Shown here piece after piece: positions 35,907-45,218 of a stretch of DNA of 64,000 nt. The notes below the pieces were generated by a model. The model searched no databases and was not told where the DNA came from. It saw only the letters and a program-made list of their open reading frames with translations. The stretch is from contig JAOPJZ010000013.1 of NCBI GenBank assembly GCA_025517525.1, positions 30,422 to 94,421 on the forward strand. Direction: 5' to 3'. The stretch is from Natronosalvus hydrolyticus. GTDB taxonomy: Archaea; Halobacteriota; Halobacteria; Halobacteriales; Natrialbaceae. A program made the translations under genes and the position numbers. Position 1 is the stretch's first letter. Every line of letters begins with the position of its first letter.

Positions 35907-35948
35907 AGTTACCCCACAACTGAAGTATTTTGAGATAGTGGGGTAACT
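35907..35948. promoter_or_regulatory. 11-bp inverted repeat touching the start codon (copy 1)
   Basis: AGTTACCCCAC (35907-35917) and GTGGGGTAACT (35938-35948) are perfect inverted repeats separated by 20 bp. The second arm ends at the base before the ATG at 35949. The same two arms recur at 44666-44708 with a 21-bp spacer. Confidence 0.85.
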
Positions 35949-36317
35949 ATGGACAGAGACGAGGTCCGAGCGAAACCCAATGCACCGGATCTTCCAGCCT
36001 ACGTGGTGGACCCGCTCGAGAAACAGTCACCAGAACGTCTCGAGATGGTTGCAGCGTACGCCGTCGAGCTTGCAACGTGGAAACGAGAACAGCGTGAGAA
36101 AGAACGGGACGAGGAAGAAGTCGATCCGGAATCACTCGAGGAACTGCATGAAAGAGATATTTCTACCGACCCAGACGACTACAAGGACGTGCCGACGAGT
36201 GGGTCCTATATTACGATCAAGGAAACGAAACCTGGATACCACTACTATTACTGGCAGTGGCGTGACGGCAATACCTGGAAAAACGAGTATATCGCACCGG
36301 TGAGTAAAGGAGAGTGA
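35949..36317 (+). CDS. small conserved haloarchaeal protein of unknown function
   Basis: This 122-residue protein has a charged helical middle (WKREQREKERDEEEVDPESLEELHERD) and a C-terminal aromatic block YITIKETKPGYHYYYWQWRDGNTWKNEY. I recognise the last block as recurring in small haloarchaeal proteins (similar to those annotated DUF6788), but no function is known to me. It stands alone between the AddAB-like pair and the origin region. The start codon directly follows the right arm of an 11-bp inverted repeat, so transcription or translation is probably tightly controlled. Confidence 0.75.
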   Translation: MDRDEVRAKPNAPDLPAYVVDPLEKQSPERLEMVAAYAVELATWKREQREKERDEEEVDPESLEELHERDISTDPDDYKDVPTSGSYITIKETKPGYHYYYWQWRDGNTWKNEYIAPVSKGE

Positions 36318-36389
36318 TCAGTACTGTCGATTGCACTATTGAAACGGTAGCTAATCACTTTTGAAAAAGAACTATAGGGAACAATATAG

Positions 36390-36452
36390 GATACTACCAC
36401 TACATCTACTAGTACTACTACTGCTAATACTACTACTAATACTACTACTACT
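36390..36452 (+). repeat. ACT-rich trinucleotide tract
   Basis: The + strand is dominated by ACT/TAC triplets with a few interruptions (for example TACTACTACTGC). It is AT-rich and strand-asymmetric and lies beside the ORB array, so it may be a duplex-unwinding element. Confidence 0.7.
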
Positions 36453-36642
36453 TCTTTCTCCTTTTCTATTCTAGTTGTACTAGACTAGTAGTCTATGAAT
36501 GATGATGGTGTGATAGCATACCAGCATCAACCTTGTGTTGGTGAAGGTTGTGTTGGTGAAGGACTTCACTGGATCGTTTGCATCATACGTACTGATTGTC
36601 GCATAAGCTCGAGTGGACCTTTGAGTTGAACCCAGTGGTGGG

Positions 36643-36726
36643 ACACACACACCTCCGTCGCGTTTGTAACAGTGTATGTGTGTGGGGGGCTAGGTAAGTG
36701 GAACACACCTACGTCGCGTTTGTAAA
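36643..36726 (-). repeat. two ORB-like repeats, left array
   Basis: On the minus strand both read TTACAAACGCGACG followed by (G/T)AGGTGTGT, at 36643-36670 and 36703-36726. Confidence 0.75.
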
Positions 36727-36794
36727 ACTAGCCCCATATTCGCTATAATCGCCAAAACCGGGGTAATTTCTCACCCCACCCCTCTCTTTTTCCC

Positions 36795-37018
36795 GTTACA
36801 TCCGCGACGGAGGTGTGTGTGTCTTCGATAAAACAGGCCAATTTCCCGCCTCCCTTACCTCATCTCATCTCGTTACATCCGCGAGGCAGGTGTCCGTGTG
36901 GTCGCTAAAATCTCTTTACACCCGCGAAGCCACTGTCTCGGGAGTTTATTCCCATTTCGCCCGTATTCTATTATCTTACACCTTCTCGGTGCTGATTTAC
37001 AACCGCGAGGCACCTCCC
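36795..37018 (+). repeat. four ORB-like repeats, right array
   Basis: Starts are 36795 and 36872 (GTTACATCCGCGA), 36915 (TTTACACCCGCGA) and 36996 (TTTACAACCGCGA). The shared core is TTACANNCGCGA, followed in three of the four by a G-rich segment such as CGGAGGTG. Orientation is opposite to the left array. Confidence 0.75.
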
Positions 37019-37059
37019 ATAGATTTATCATGGTAGGCGGAAAAGACCGATACAATTGA

Positions 37060-38283
37060 ATGTCAAACACACACGAGCGCGATCCGTTGTTTCAGTACGA
37101 CGACCCCATCTTCGCCGATGAGCGATTACTCGAGATTACGCACCTCCCCGGTCCGGACCGAATCGTCGGCCGCGACGACGAAATGAAAAGCGTCGCTGAA
37201 GCCCTCAACCCTGCCATCTTCGGTAGCCAACCCTCTCATCTTTTTATTTTTGGCAAGACCGGAACTGGAAAGTCGCTTATCTCGAGGTCGGTTACCGAGC
37301 GGGTGGTCTCTGAAGCGTCGAACGACGGTGTGAACGTCAAGTATGCGTTCATCGACTGTGGCGAACAGAATACGGAAGCCGCCATCGTAAAGACCATCGG
37401 GCAAAAAATCAACGAGCCCGAAACGAGTGGTGTGAGTATTCCCGATCGTGGACTCGGAACTGGTGATTATTACAAACGGCTCTGGAACTGCATCGATGCG
37501 TGTACGGACGTGACGCTCGTTATCCTCGATGAGATCGATATGCTCGAGGACGATGAGGTCCTCCGAAAGCTCTCACGCGCGGGAGAAAACCGTCGTATCT
37601 CCGAATCGTCGATCGGTATTATCGGAATTTCGAACAAGATCGATTATCCGGATCAGCTCTCCGAACGCGTCAAGTCGAGTCTCTCTCGTGACGAACTCGT
37701 ATTCCCGCCATACGACGCAAACCAGCTCGTCGACATTCTGGATAAACGAAAAGACGCGTTCCACGATGGCGTCGTGACCGATGACGTAATTCCACTGACG
37801 TCTGCGCTTGCTGCTCAGGAACACGGTGACGCACGGAAGGCGATCGATATCTTGCGAAACGCCGGCAGACTCGCAAAAAAGCAGGGTGACGCAAACGTCA
37901 AGGAACGCCATGTTCGAGCCGCAAAGGAGAAAACGGAAGCCGACCGTTTTTCGGAACTCATTGCTGGCTCCCCGCAGCAGGCAAAAGCGATCCTGTACGC
38001 GTTGACGATTCTGACTGAAAACAGTACGCAAGACGAGTTTCCGACGAAGATCATCTACAAACAGTACCAACAGGTTGCCCGCAAAGTCGACCTTGACAGC
38101 CTTTCCGAACGTCGCGTCCAGGAAATCTTGCAAGAACAGAACTTCCTCAACGTCATCCAGTCGGAGCGAGAGGGACGTGGACGAGGAAAAGGCTCACACG
38201 CGAAACACCGTTTGCTCGAGGACCCCGAAATAGTCAAAAAGGTGTTGTTGCAGGACTCTCGTCTTGGGGAACTCGCGTCCTGA
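37060..38283 (+). CDS. orc1: Orc1/Cdc6 replication initiator
   Basis: This 407-residue AAA+ protein has Walker A FGKTGTGKS near residue 65, Walker B VILDEIDML near 150, the sensor-1 GISNKID near 190 and a C-terminal winged helix (about 310-400). It recognises origin repeats and loads the helicase. The N-terminus FADERLLEITHLPGPDRIVGRD is typical of haloarchaeal Orc proteins. ORB-like repeats lie both upstream and downstream, so this gene and its flanks form an origin cassette. A TTTATC at 37024 may be its promoter element. Confidence 0.95.
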   Translation: MSNTHERDPLFQYDDPIFADERLLEITHLPGPDRIVGRDDEMKSVAEALNPAIFGSQPSHLFIFGKTGTGKSLISRSVTERVVSEASNDGVNVKYAFIDCGEQNTEAAIVKTIGQKINEPETSGVSIPDRGLGTGDYYKRLWNCIDACTDVTLVILDEIDMLEDDEVLRKLSRAGENRRISESSIGIIGISNKIDYPDQLSERVKSSLSRDELVFPPYDANQLVDILDKRKDAFHDGVVTDDVIPLTSALAAQEHGDARKAIDILRNAGRLAKKQGDANVKERHVRAAKEKTEADRFSELIAGSPQQAKAILYALTILTENSTQDEFPTKIIYKQYQQVARKVDLDSLSERRVQEILQEQNFLNVIQSEREGRGRGKGSHAKHRLLEDPEIVKKVLLQDSRLGELAS

Positions 38284-39009
38284 CGGTTCCAGGGTTACCA
38301 CAGATTTTACAAACGCGACGGGGGTCCCCCCTCCCCGTCTGATACGTGCTATCCAGTAACCCATACATTCGATGAATAGACACATACATTGGACTATTAG
38401 GTAACAACCTGTTCTGTGCGTCCTCTGGTGGTCTTTCGGCGAAATGTACGTGAATTACCGACAGTCCTCGAGCGACTGGAAGCTGTTGCCAGTTGCACGG
38501 ATCCACGAGTCGGTTCGGTGTGGCCCAATGGCGGTTGGTGGATACAGTGTACAGACTTCGGCGCTATGGTGCTGGTGTACAAACGCGTAGAGAGTCGAGT
38601 TCGTTTCAGTCCGTGAATTAGTCTCTGTTTCGGTCGTTGGGTTCGTGTCTTGGTCCATTGAATTTGTTTAGACAATTGTTGTTATCGTCGGCATTCGGGG
38701 CGGAGCGTCTTCGCTCTGAGCAGTATCTGGTGTATCCCTCTTTAGCGCCCGTGTTTATTAAATCTACGTTTAGATATAACAACTTTGAATATGGGTCGTG
38801 GTTTTGTTGTTAATACCCCTGGCAATGAGACCGACGCTGGATGGTTCACTCGAGACCGATTACGAACCTGAAAAAACCGTTTCTCGGCGGTCTCGATCGT
38901 CCTATCTCTCGGGCTACCAACGTCACTCTCACTACTGCCGACCCGACCTACGGGAAATATCGACCGCTTCGCTGGGGAGACAGCAGTATCGGTCAGGGGG
39001 TGATATCAC
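38284..39009. other. spacer after orc1 with two more ORB-like repeats
   Basis: No convincing gene lies in these 726 bp. TTTACAAACGCGACGGGGG (38306-38324) matches the upstream ORBs well, and TGTACAAACGCGTAG (38576-38590) matches the core partially. A small hairpin (AGCG TCTT CGCT, near 38704) and an AT-rich stretch near 38755 follow. Short frames here have no family resemblance. Confidence 0.6.
38306..38327 (+). repeat. ORB-like repeat downstream of orc1
   Basis: TTTACAAACGCGACG followed by a G run matches the left-array repeats upstream of orc1 at 15 consecutive positions. Confidence 0.65.
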
Positions 39010-40257
39010 GTGATCCGGGAGGCAAATACTGATTTCGCCATCACGATCGTCGGTGGCGGGATCCACGGCGTTCACCTGGCTGTCCGGCTACTGGAGGCTG
39101 ACATGGTCGATTTACAGTCATTAGCAATAATCGACCCGACTGGACTGCTCGAGGCGTTCCGACGGAAATGCGAACAGTGTGGGATGGCCGAACTCAGATC
39201 GCCGTACGTCCACCACGTCGATACCGATCCGTTTTCGTTGCGAGATTTTGCTCGCGCTCGAGGACGGGAAGACGAACTCGTGCCGAGTACGGTTGGCGCA
39301 GAGCGACCGACGACATCGCTGTTTTTCGATCATGCGGGGTGGGTTTGCGATCGATACGACCTGGAATCGGCACTCGTGAACGCTCGAGTCACCGCTGTGG
39401 ACCCGGGATCGCAGTCAGTCGAGATTGAAACGACTGTGGGTCGTTATTGCACCGAGTACTGTCTCCTCGCTACCGGACACGGTGGATCGTTCACGTTTCC
39501 GGCCTGGGCGACAGATCTTCTTTCGACGGAAGCGGTAACACACGTCTGGGATACGGGCTTTGCACCCGAGTCGATCGGCCAGGAAGCCACTGTTGGGATT
39601 GTCGGTGGTTCCATCACCGCCGCACAACTCGCCACGACGCTTGCACAACCGGGCCGAGAGGTGGTGTTGTTCGCCCGAAGTCCGTTTCGTGTCGAGGCCC
39701 TCGAGGCGAGCACTGACTGGATGCACTTTACCGGGGTTGGGAAGAAACTGCAGGAACACCCTCCGGCCTCACGTGTCCGCGAGGAACTCGTTGCTAAGGC
39801 TCGATACGACGGCACGATGCCACCGTACGTGTTTCGAAGATTAAAGCGAGCGCTCGAGCGTCAGTCGATAGAACTCGAGCGATCGGATATCTCGGTTGCG
39901 ACCGAAGCCGGTGGCACGGTCGTCGTCACTTGCCAGGATGGCAGTGCGTTCTGTCTCGACAAACTGATCTGTGCGACCGGGTTCGGATCGCCGTACGAAA
40001 GTGACCTATTTCAACAACATCGGCAGGAGTCGACACTGCAGACTGGATACCGTGGCGCACCTGCTCTCGAGGACGAGACGCTCCGTTGGCTACACCAGGA
40101 TGGAACACCTTCAAGAATCTCGGTTTCAGGCGTAGGCGCACAGCAGGTACTCGGCCCCTTCGCTCGAAACGTCATTGGCGCGAGACGAGCGGGAGAACTT
40201 ATCGTCGATTCGCTCGAGGCCAATCTCGAACTCGAGAGTCAGCGGGCGAAAGTCTGA
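39010..40257 (+). CDS. FAD/NAD(P)-binding oxidoreductase
   Basis: This 415-residue flavoprotein starts with an FAD-binding fold (ITIVGGGIHGVHLAVRL) and contains a second nucleotide-binding fold (VGIVGGSITAAQLATTL) near residue 195. The layout resembles flavin-dependent N-monooxygenases and related FAD-NAD(P) proteins. ICATGFGSPYE near the C-terminus is the usual ATG-type FAD motif. The reaction cannot be named. It starts with GTG at 39010; no Shine-Dalgarno is evident. It seems to be transcribed alone and is convergent with the ABC transporter genes. Confidence 0.8.
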   Translation: MIREANTDFAITIVGGGIHGVHLAVRLLEADMVDLQSLAIIDPTGLLEAFRRKCEQCGMAELRSPYVHHVDTDPFSLRDFARARGREDELVPSTVGAERPTTSLFFDHAGWVCDRYDLESALVNARVTAVDPGSQSVEIETTVGRYCTEYCLLATGHGGSFTFPAWATDLLSTEAVTHVWDTGFAPESIGQEATVGIVGGSITAAQLATTLAQPGREVVLFARSPFRVEALEASTDWMHFTGVGKKLQEHPPASRVREELVAKARYDGTMPPYVFRRLKRALERQSIELERSDISVATEAGGTVVVTCQDGSAFCLDKLICATGFGSPYESDLFQQHRQESTLQTGYRGAPALEDETLRWLHQDGTPSRISVSGVGAQQVLGPFARNVIGARRAGELIVDSLEANLELESQRAKV

Positions 40258-40377
40258 CCTAATGGGCCAACATTCGGGCTCGAGTACATCGAGAACGTAT
40301 GCAAACGAATCGCGGATGGACTATCCATCGGCGGGACAGAAGCTACACCCGAGGTGGTGTCGAGTCACGAACGTGCG

Positions 40378-41255
40378 TTATCGAACGTCCGAACTCGAGG
40401 CCCTCGAGAGCAGATAGACGGCTCCAGCACCGAACACGAGCCCCAGACTGACGAGAACGGCGACGGCGGGGACGATCGTGTTGAGTGCGCCGTCGAACGC
40501 CGTCACCTCGAGGACGGTCATCACGTCTTCATCGAGCATGATCGCACGTGCGGCATCGACACCGTACGTGACGGGGTTGATTCGAGCGAACAGCTGTATC
40601 CAGTTTGGGAGTACCTCAAGCGGGAGAAAGGCACTCGAGAGGAACAACAGCGGGAACTGCAGGATGTTCGCGCCGATGATCGTCGACTCCTGGTCTCGAG
40701 TCAGCACCGCGAGCATGTTCGAGAACGCGATAAACCAGAACGAAAAGATGATTCCGACAGCCATGATCCCGACGGCGCCGACGACGCCGGTCGTGATCTC
40801 CGCGCCGAGAAGCACACCCAGTCCGAGAATTATCGCTATCTGGAGGGCGATGCGGAACACCTCGGCGAGGGTCTTCCCGACGAACACGGCGGTTCGGTTC
40901 ATCGGTGAGACGAGCACCTTCTCGAACATGCCGTTCTCGATATCGTTGACCAGCCCGATTCCCGAGGTGACTGCGGACGCGAGTGCGACCTGGATCGCGA
41001 TTGCCGGGACGAGAAACGTGGTGTAGTTGACGCCCGGCCCCAACCCCTCGCTCACCGCTCCGCCAGCCACGTTACCGAACACCTCCGTGAACAGGACGAG
41101 GAAGATGAACGGCTGTGCGAGCGAGACGACGAGGACGAACGGGTTCCGGACAGCCTTGAGGTTCCACCGCTTGAAGTTGACCCAGACGTCCCCGGCGAAC
41201 GTGTTTGCGGATCTCGCCACCTCACGGTCGGCGGTCCCCGCCTCGGTCGGCGTAC

Positions 41256-41259
<4 letters not shown>
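40378..41259 (-). CDS. ABC-2 type transporter permease
   Basis: This 293-residue membrane protein has six predicted hydrophobic segments and the ABC-2 signature region near PLLFLSSAFLPLEVLPNWIQ. It forms an exporter with the ATPase encoded directly upstream, whose stop it overlaps by 4 nt. Such DrrAB-like exporters move drugs or lipids outward. The N-terminal 25 residues are cytosolic, and the first helix starts near PFVLVVSLAQP. Confidence 0.9.
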
Positions 41260-42326
<1,067 letters not shown>

Positions 42327-42617
42327 ACAGTAGATACGGACGCGAAAGGGAAATACATCTGACTTCGAAACTCGGTGATCGCTTCAGTAACCGAAGCATT
42401 GGGTATAGAAGGATGAAGTAGGCACAACGGCTGTGTTTCTGTCGGTATTCTGTTCAAGATGCGTTGCGCTATGTAGGTCTACAGATTTCAAGACAGAGTA
42501 CCACGGGTCATATCTGTGGGTGGACAAATTCAACATATCTTTGCTTTTCTCAGATAGGTGTGATTATACGACGGTGGATCCGAGATGATCCCGATACGTA
42601 ATCTGGCCTCTAATCGT

Positions 42618-43184
42618 TTATTCCCGGATGAACGTCCCACCTGGGGCTGGGACAAGTCCCGTTCGGATCTCGAGATCAACACGGCGAAGGTGCTTGCAGC
42701 CACCGTCTGGTTGGCGCTGTTCGAAATCAGGGCAAGTGCACGTATCCTCTTCGACGTCGACTATGTACGTACTTCCGCTTTCACTGAAGACCTCGTAAAC
42801 GGATCCTTGTTGGACGAATCGAACCTCCATCTCTTCGGTGAGTGCACGACGGGTTCGTGGCTCGTCGATCGAGTAGCCGCCCGCCTCGAGTGTAGTCGTT
42901 GGCTGTGGTTCCTCACAGGGGGTAGAGAATTCGTTGCGACGATTGCGTTCTTGTCCGCACTTTTTGCAGCGCCAGTAGCGTGTGCGGTACTCGTAGCCAT
43001 CGGTGAGATCGACATCGTACGGTGATGGCTCAGTCCCGTCGAGCCACTCGTCAATGGCCACGAGTTGATGTCCGTGTAGGCGGGCAACGTCACCCGGAAA
43101 GCTGCGATCCCGATTACTCGTGTTCTTCTGGTCGGGTTGGTATTCTCGATTCGGCTCGCTCTGGATTGGCTGATCTGTGCTCAT
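42618..43184 (-). CDS. SWIM zinc-finger protein
   Basis: This 188-residue protein carries a SWIM-type finger, CTCPDFEQRQPDGGCKHLRR (CxC...CxH), near residues 149-168, and another CKKCGQ...C pair near residue 75. SWIM domains bind DNA or proteins; haloarchaeal members often sit in mobile or accessory regions. The first 40 residues are polar and probably unstructured. Upstream lies one copy of a 115-bp repeat that also precedes the MNT gene. Confidence 0.85.
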   Translation of the reverse strand: MSTDQPIQSEPNREYQPDQKNTSNRDRSFPGDVARLHGHQLVAIDEWLDGTEPSPYDVDLTDGYEYRTRYWRCKKCGQERNRRNEFSTPCEEPQPTTTLEAGGYSIDEPRTRRALTEEMEVRFVQQGSVYEVFSESGSTYIVDVEEDTCTCPDFEQRQPDGGCKHLRRVDLEIRTGLVPAPGGTFIRE

Positions 43185-43185
43185 C

Positions 43186-43300
43186 AGTGATCTCGAGGCA
43201 CATTGAGTTGCGCCTCACACCTGTCGGCGCATAAAAAACGACTTGTAGCGTCTGCTGTCGAAGTCCAGTCTCGAAAAGAAGAGAGCTTTCCGAGCGAGTT
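43186..43300. repeat. 115-bp direct repeat, copy 1
   Basis: The copy lies between the SWIM gene start and the HEPN gene. It shares AGTGATCTCGAGG at its left end and a 57-bp nearly identical core (43220-43276) with the copy at 44555-44669. The right end keeps a weakened version of the AGTTA-CCCC arm. The MNT-HEPN pair lies exactly between the copies. Confidence 0.85.
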
Positions 43301-43359
43301 AGGTGATTACCCCCATGGAATGTATTTGACCTGGGCCAGGAATAAACGAGTTCTCCAAG

Positions 43360-43851
43360 TTACGGCCCACAGATGCACTCGTGCTTGAGCCGACTCGTCG
43401 AGACAAGATGTTGGTGAAAGCTGGTGGCGAATTGGCACATCGCTTCGGCTTGCTCTTCGGTCGCGATTCCGAGTCGATAATACGTCTTCGTTCGGTTCTG
43501 GTTCCAAAGGTCGGCGAGTTCCTCACCAAACCGATCGTCGTAGAGCCCAGCCTGAGCACCTCGCTGGTAGAGTCGCCGGTGACTACTGATGATCTCCTCG
43601 GGTGCCATTGCCCCATCGTGGATGAGCCGGAACTGGATGGTGCGCTCGATCGCGACGAACGACGATTCGATCACGACCGTATAGTAGCCCCGCTCGAGGA
43701 GGTACGACCCGGCCGCGATGAGCCGGCACGCACGACGAAGTTGAACCAATTCTGGCTTGTCGACGTCGAGTCCGTCTTCGATCGTCACTGGCGATTCCTC
43801 GAACGTTCGTTCGGCGGCTGCCAGGTGGTCCCGGATGTCGTCATTCACCAT
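43360..43851 (-). CDS. HEPN-domain protein of an MNT-HEPN toxin-antitoxin pair
   Basis: This 163-residue all-helical protein has RRACRLIAAGSYLLERGYYTVVIESSFVAIERTIQ in its core and ends with NQNRTKTYYR. HEPN toxins are RNases with an R-x4-6-H motif; here R-T-K-T-Y-Y stands in place of it and no His is at the usual spot. It is therefore an atypical toxin or a regulatory subunit. The start at 43851 overlaps the nucleotidyltransferase gene by 11 nt, so both are coupled. The ATG at 43941 would extend into that gene and is less likely. Confidence 0.8.
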   Translation of the reverse strand: MVNDDIRDHLAAAERTFEESPVTIEDGLDVDKPELVQLRRACRLIAAGSYLLERGYYTVVIESSFVAIERTIQFRLIHDGAMAPEEIISSHRRLYQRGAQAGLYDDRFGEELADLWNQNRTKTYYRLGIATEEQAEAMCQFATSFHQHLVSTSRLKHECICGP

Positions 43852-44509
43852 CTGTGTACACCTCCTTTCTAACCTCAGTGAGCTGGTCTGAACCGACCAA
43901 CGTGATCCCGTCATCAAACTGCTCTCGGAGTCGCTCACCAATTCTCCGGGCGCTTTCGACCGATTCGACTAACGGTTGGAAGGTGTAGCGATTTCCGTTG
44001 AACTTTGTCTCTTGAAGCTCGCGGACGATTGATTGGACAGCGCGTCGAGCCGGCGTTTTGTCTTCTTTGACAATAATGAGGACATCGATATCGCTGGCAC
44101 GATCCGCCTTCCCTCGGGCGACGCTGCCGAAGAGAACAACGCCAACTAATTGCTCGACTTCGTCCGCAAGTCGGTCGAGAAACGCTCGAATCGGTTCGTG
44201 GAAGTCCGATTGTGGAATAGAAAGGATCGGATCGGGTTTGTTGAGTCGGTCGCGGTTGATCCCGACGTATTGTTTCCGGCCCACCTTCTGCGTTTTGACG
44301 ACGCCGACAGCCGAAAGCAGTTTGACGGCCTTCGAAACGGTCGCTTGGTTGCCGTCAATCAATGTCGCGAGTTCACTGATCGTAAACTCGGAGTACGGCT
44401 GGTCAATGACGACCGAGAGGACATCTTGCATCGCCTGGTACCGGAATATCCGCTCTTCGGGAAACGGATACTCCAGTTCGAACGTTGTTGATTCATTCCT
44501 AATAGGCAT
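43841..44509 (-). CDS. winged-helix nucleotidyltransferase (MNT antitoxin)
   Basis: This 222-residue protein has an N-terminal winged helix (about residues 20-95, ISELATLIDGNQATVSKAV) fused to a minimal nucleotidyltransferase. The GSVARGKADRASDIDVLI motif (about 125-142) holds the G-S-x10-D-x-D active site. In known pairs, MNT inactivates its HEPN partner by adding AMP. The winged helix suggests that this protein also represses its own promoter, where a palindromic site overlaps the start codon. Confidence 0.88.
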   Translation of the reverse strand: MPIRNESTTFELEYPFPEERIFRYQAMQDVLSVVIDQPYSEFTISELATLIDGNQATVSKAVKLLSAVGVVKTQKVGRKQYVGINRDRLNKPDPILSIPQSDFHEPIRAFLDRLADEVEQLVGVVLFGSVARGKADRASDIDVLIIVKEDKTPARRAVQSIVRELQETKFNGNRYTFQPLVESVESARRIGERLREQFDDGITLVGSDQLTEVRKEVYTDGE

Positions 44510-44527
44510 ATAATTCCTATTGGGAAT
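44496..44527. promoter_or_regulatory. palindromic operator at the MNT-HEPN start
   Basis: TTCCTAATAGG (44496-44506) and CCTATTGGGAA (44516-44526) form an imperfect inverted repeat (one mismatch) around CATATAATT; the right half is itself a palindrome, ATTCCTATTGGGAAT. The site covers the MNT start codon and the probable promoter. Confidence 0.65.
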
Positions 44528-44554
44528 AGATACTTAAAGACGTATGGGTTATCG

Positions 44555-44669
44555 AGTGATCTCGAGGTAGGTGAATGTGTGCTTTACGCCTGTCGGCGCA
44601 GAAAAACGACTTGTAGCGTCTGCTGTCGAAGTCCAGTCTCGAAATGGGCTGAGCTTTTCTGAGTAAGTT
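44555..44669. repeat. 115-bp direct repeat, copy 2
   Basis: It shares AGTGATCTCGAGG at the left and CCTGTCGGCGCA through CAGTCTCGAAA (44589-44644) with copy 1. Unlike copy 1 it runs directly into the intact AGTTACCCCAC arm at 44666. Confidence 0.85.
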
Positions 44670-44708
44670 ACCCCACTTGTTCCAAATAGTCAAGCCTGTG
44701 GGGTAACT
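44666..44708. promoter_or_regulatory. 11-bp inverted repeat (copy 2)
   Basis: AGTTACCCCAC (44666-44676) and GTGGGGTAACT (44698-44708) are the same two arms as at 35907-35948, with a 21-bp spacer. No start codon follows this copy directly. Confidence 0.85.
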
Positions 44709-45218
44709 ACACTCAAATTCGCTGGCGAATCAGTTCAAGGACGTATTAATCAGTGGTGTGTGGGTCAACCTCTGATCGATTCACTACCCCATACAACGGC
44801 CTCACTCCGATCTGAGGGTCACTTTGGTTGAACGCAATACTACACGTTGTTTGATGACCTTCGTTTGAGGATAGTAGTATGATGGTTTTGCCCCACACAG
44901 ACACCCCTATCGATTTGTTCTGGATCAAATACTGTCTTCACTTCGGTGACCAGGTACTCATGTTTGGCTCCGTTTTTCGAGATTATCTCGAGGACGATGA
45001 CGTGGGGACGACATTTACCATGATTGGCAAGCAAGAAATTAGAGTCACTCACCCCCGGATTACCGAGGCAAATATCTTGAATACAGGCGTATTAGGCGCT
45101 AAATCGGGACTACTTCTTTGACACCCAGATAATCATACTAAGGGACTCGAGTTAACCATCCACGGGAGCAATGCCTCCACAGGTCAACTGATATTCCTGC
45201 CGAACCTATATCCTCCAC
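44709..45218. other. region without a supported gene
   Basis: Short frames on both strands (for example 44840-45052 on the minus strand) overlap each other and have no recognisable family. The segment is lower in GC than its neighbours and may be decayed coding DNA. Confidence 0.5.

Larger units (their letters stand above)
36318..37059. other. candidate replication origin upstream of orc1
   Basis: This 742-bp spacer has no gene. From left to right it contains an ACT-rich trinucleotide tract (36390-36452), a short palindrome (36481-36495), a 15-bp tandem repeat TTGTGTTGGTGAAGG (36533-36562), and six ORB-like repeats. Two repeats (near 36643-36670 and 36703-36726) point one way and four (near 36795, 36872, 36915, 36996) the other, with a 68-bp repeat-free stretch between. 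Inverted ORB arrays next to an orc1 gene are the usual layout of haloarchaeal origins. Confidence 0.75.

Noticed and set aside
38397..38675. Short frames in the spacer after orc1
   Set aside because: Composition is unlike haloarchaeal proteins (few acidic residues) and the region carries ORB-like repeats instead.
44746..44928. Possible remnant of a HalOD1-type output domain on the minus strand
   Set aside because: Only a short PLYGVV-like similarity was seen, with no intact frame or partner domain.
44879..45121. 80-codon plus-strand frame
   Set aside because: It overlaps an equally unconvincing minus-strand frame and shows no family motif or promoter.
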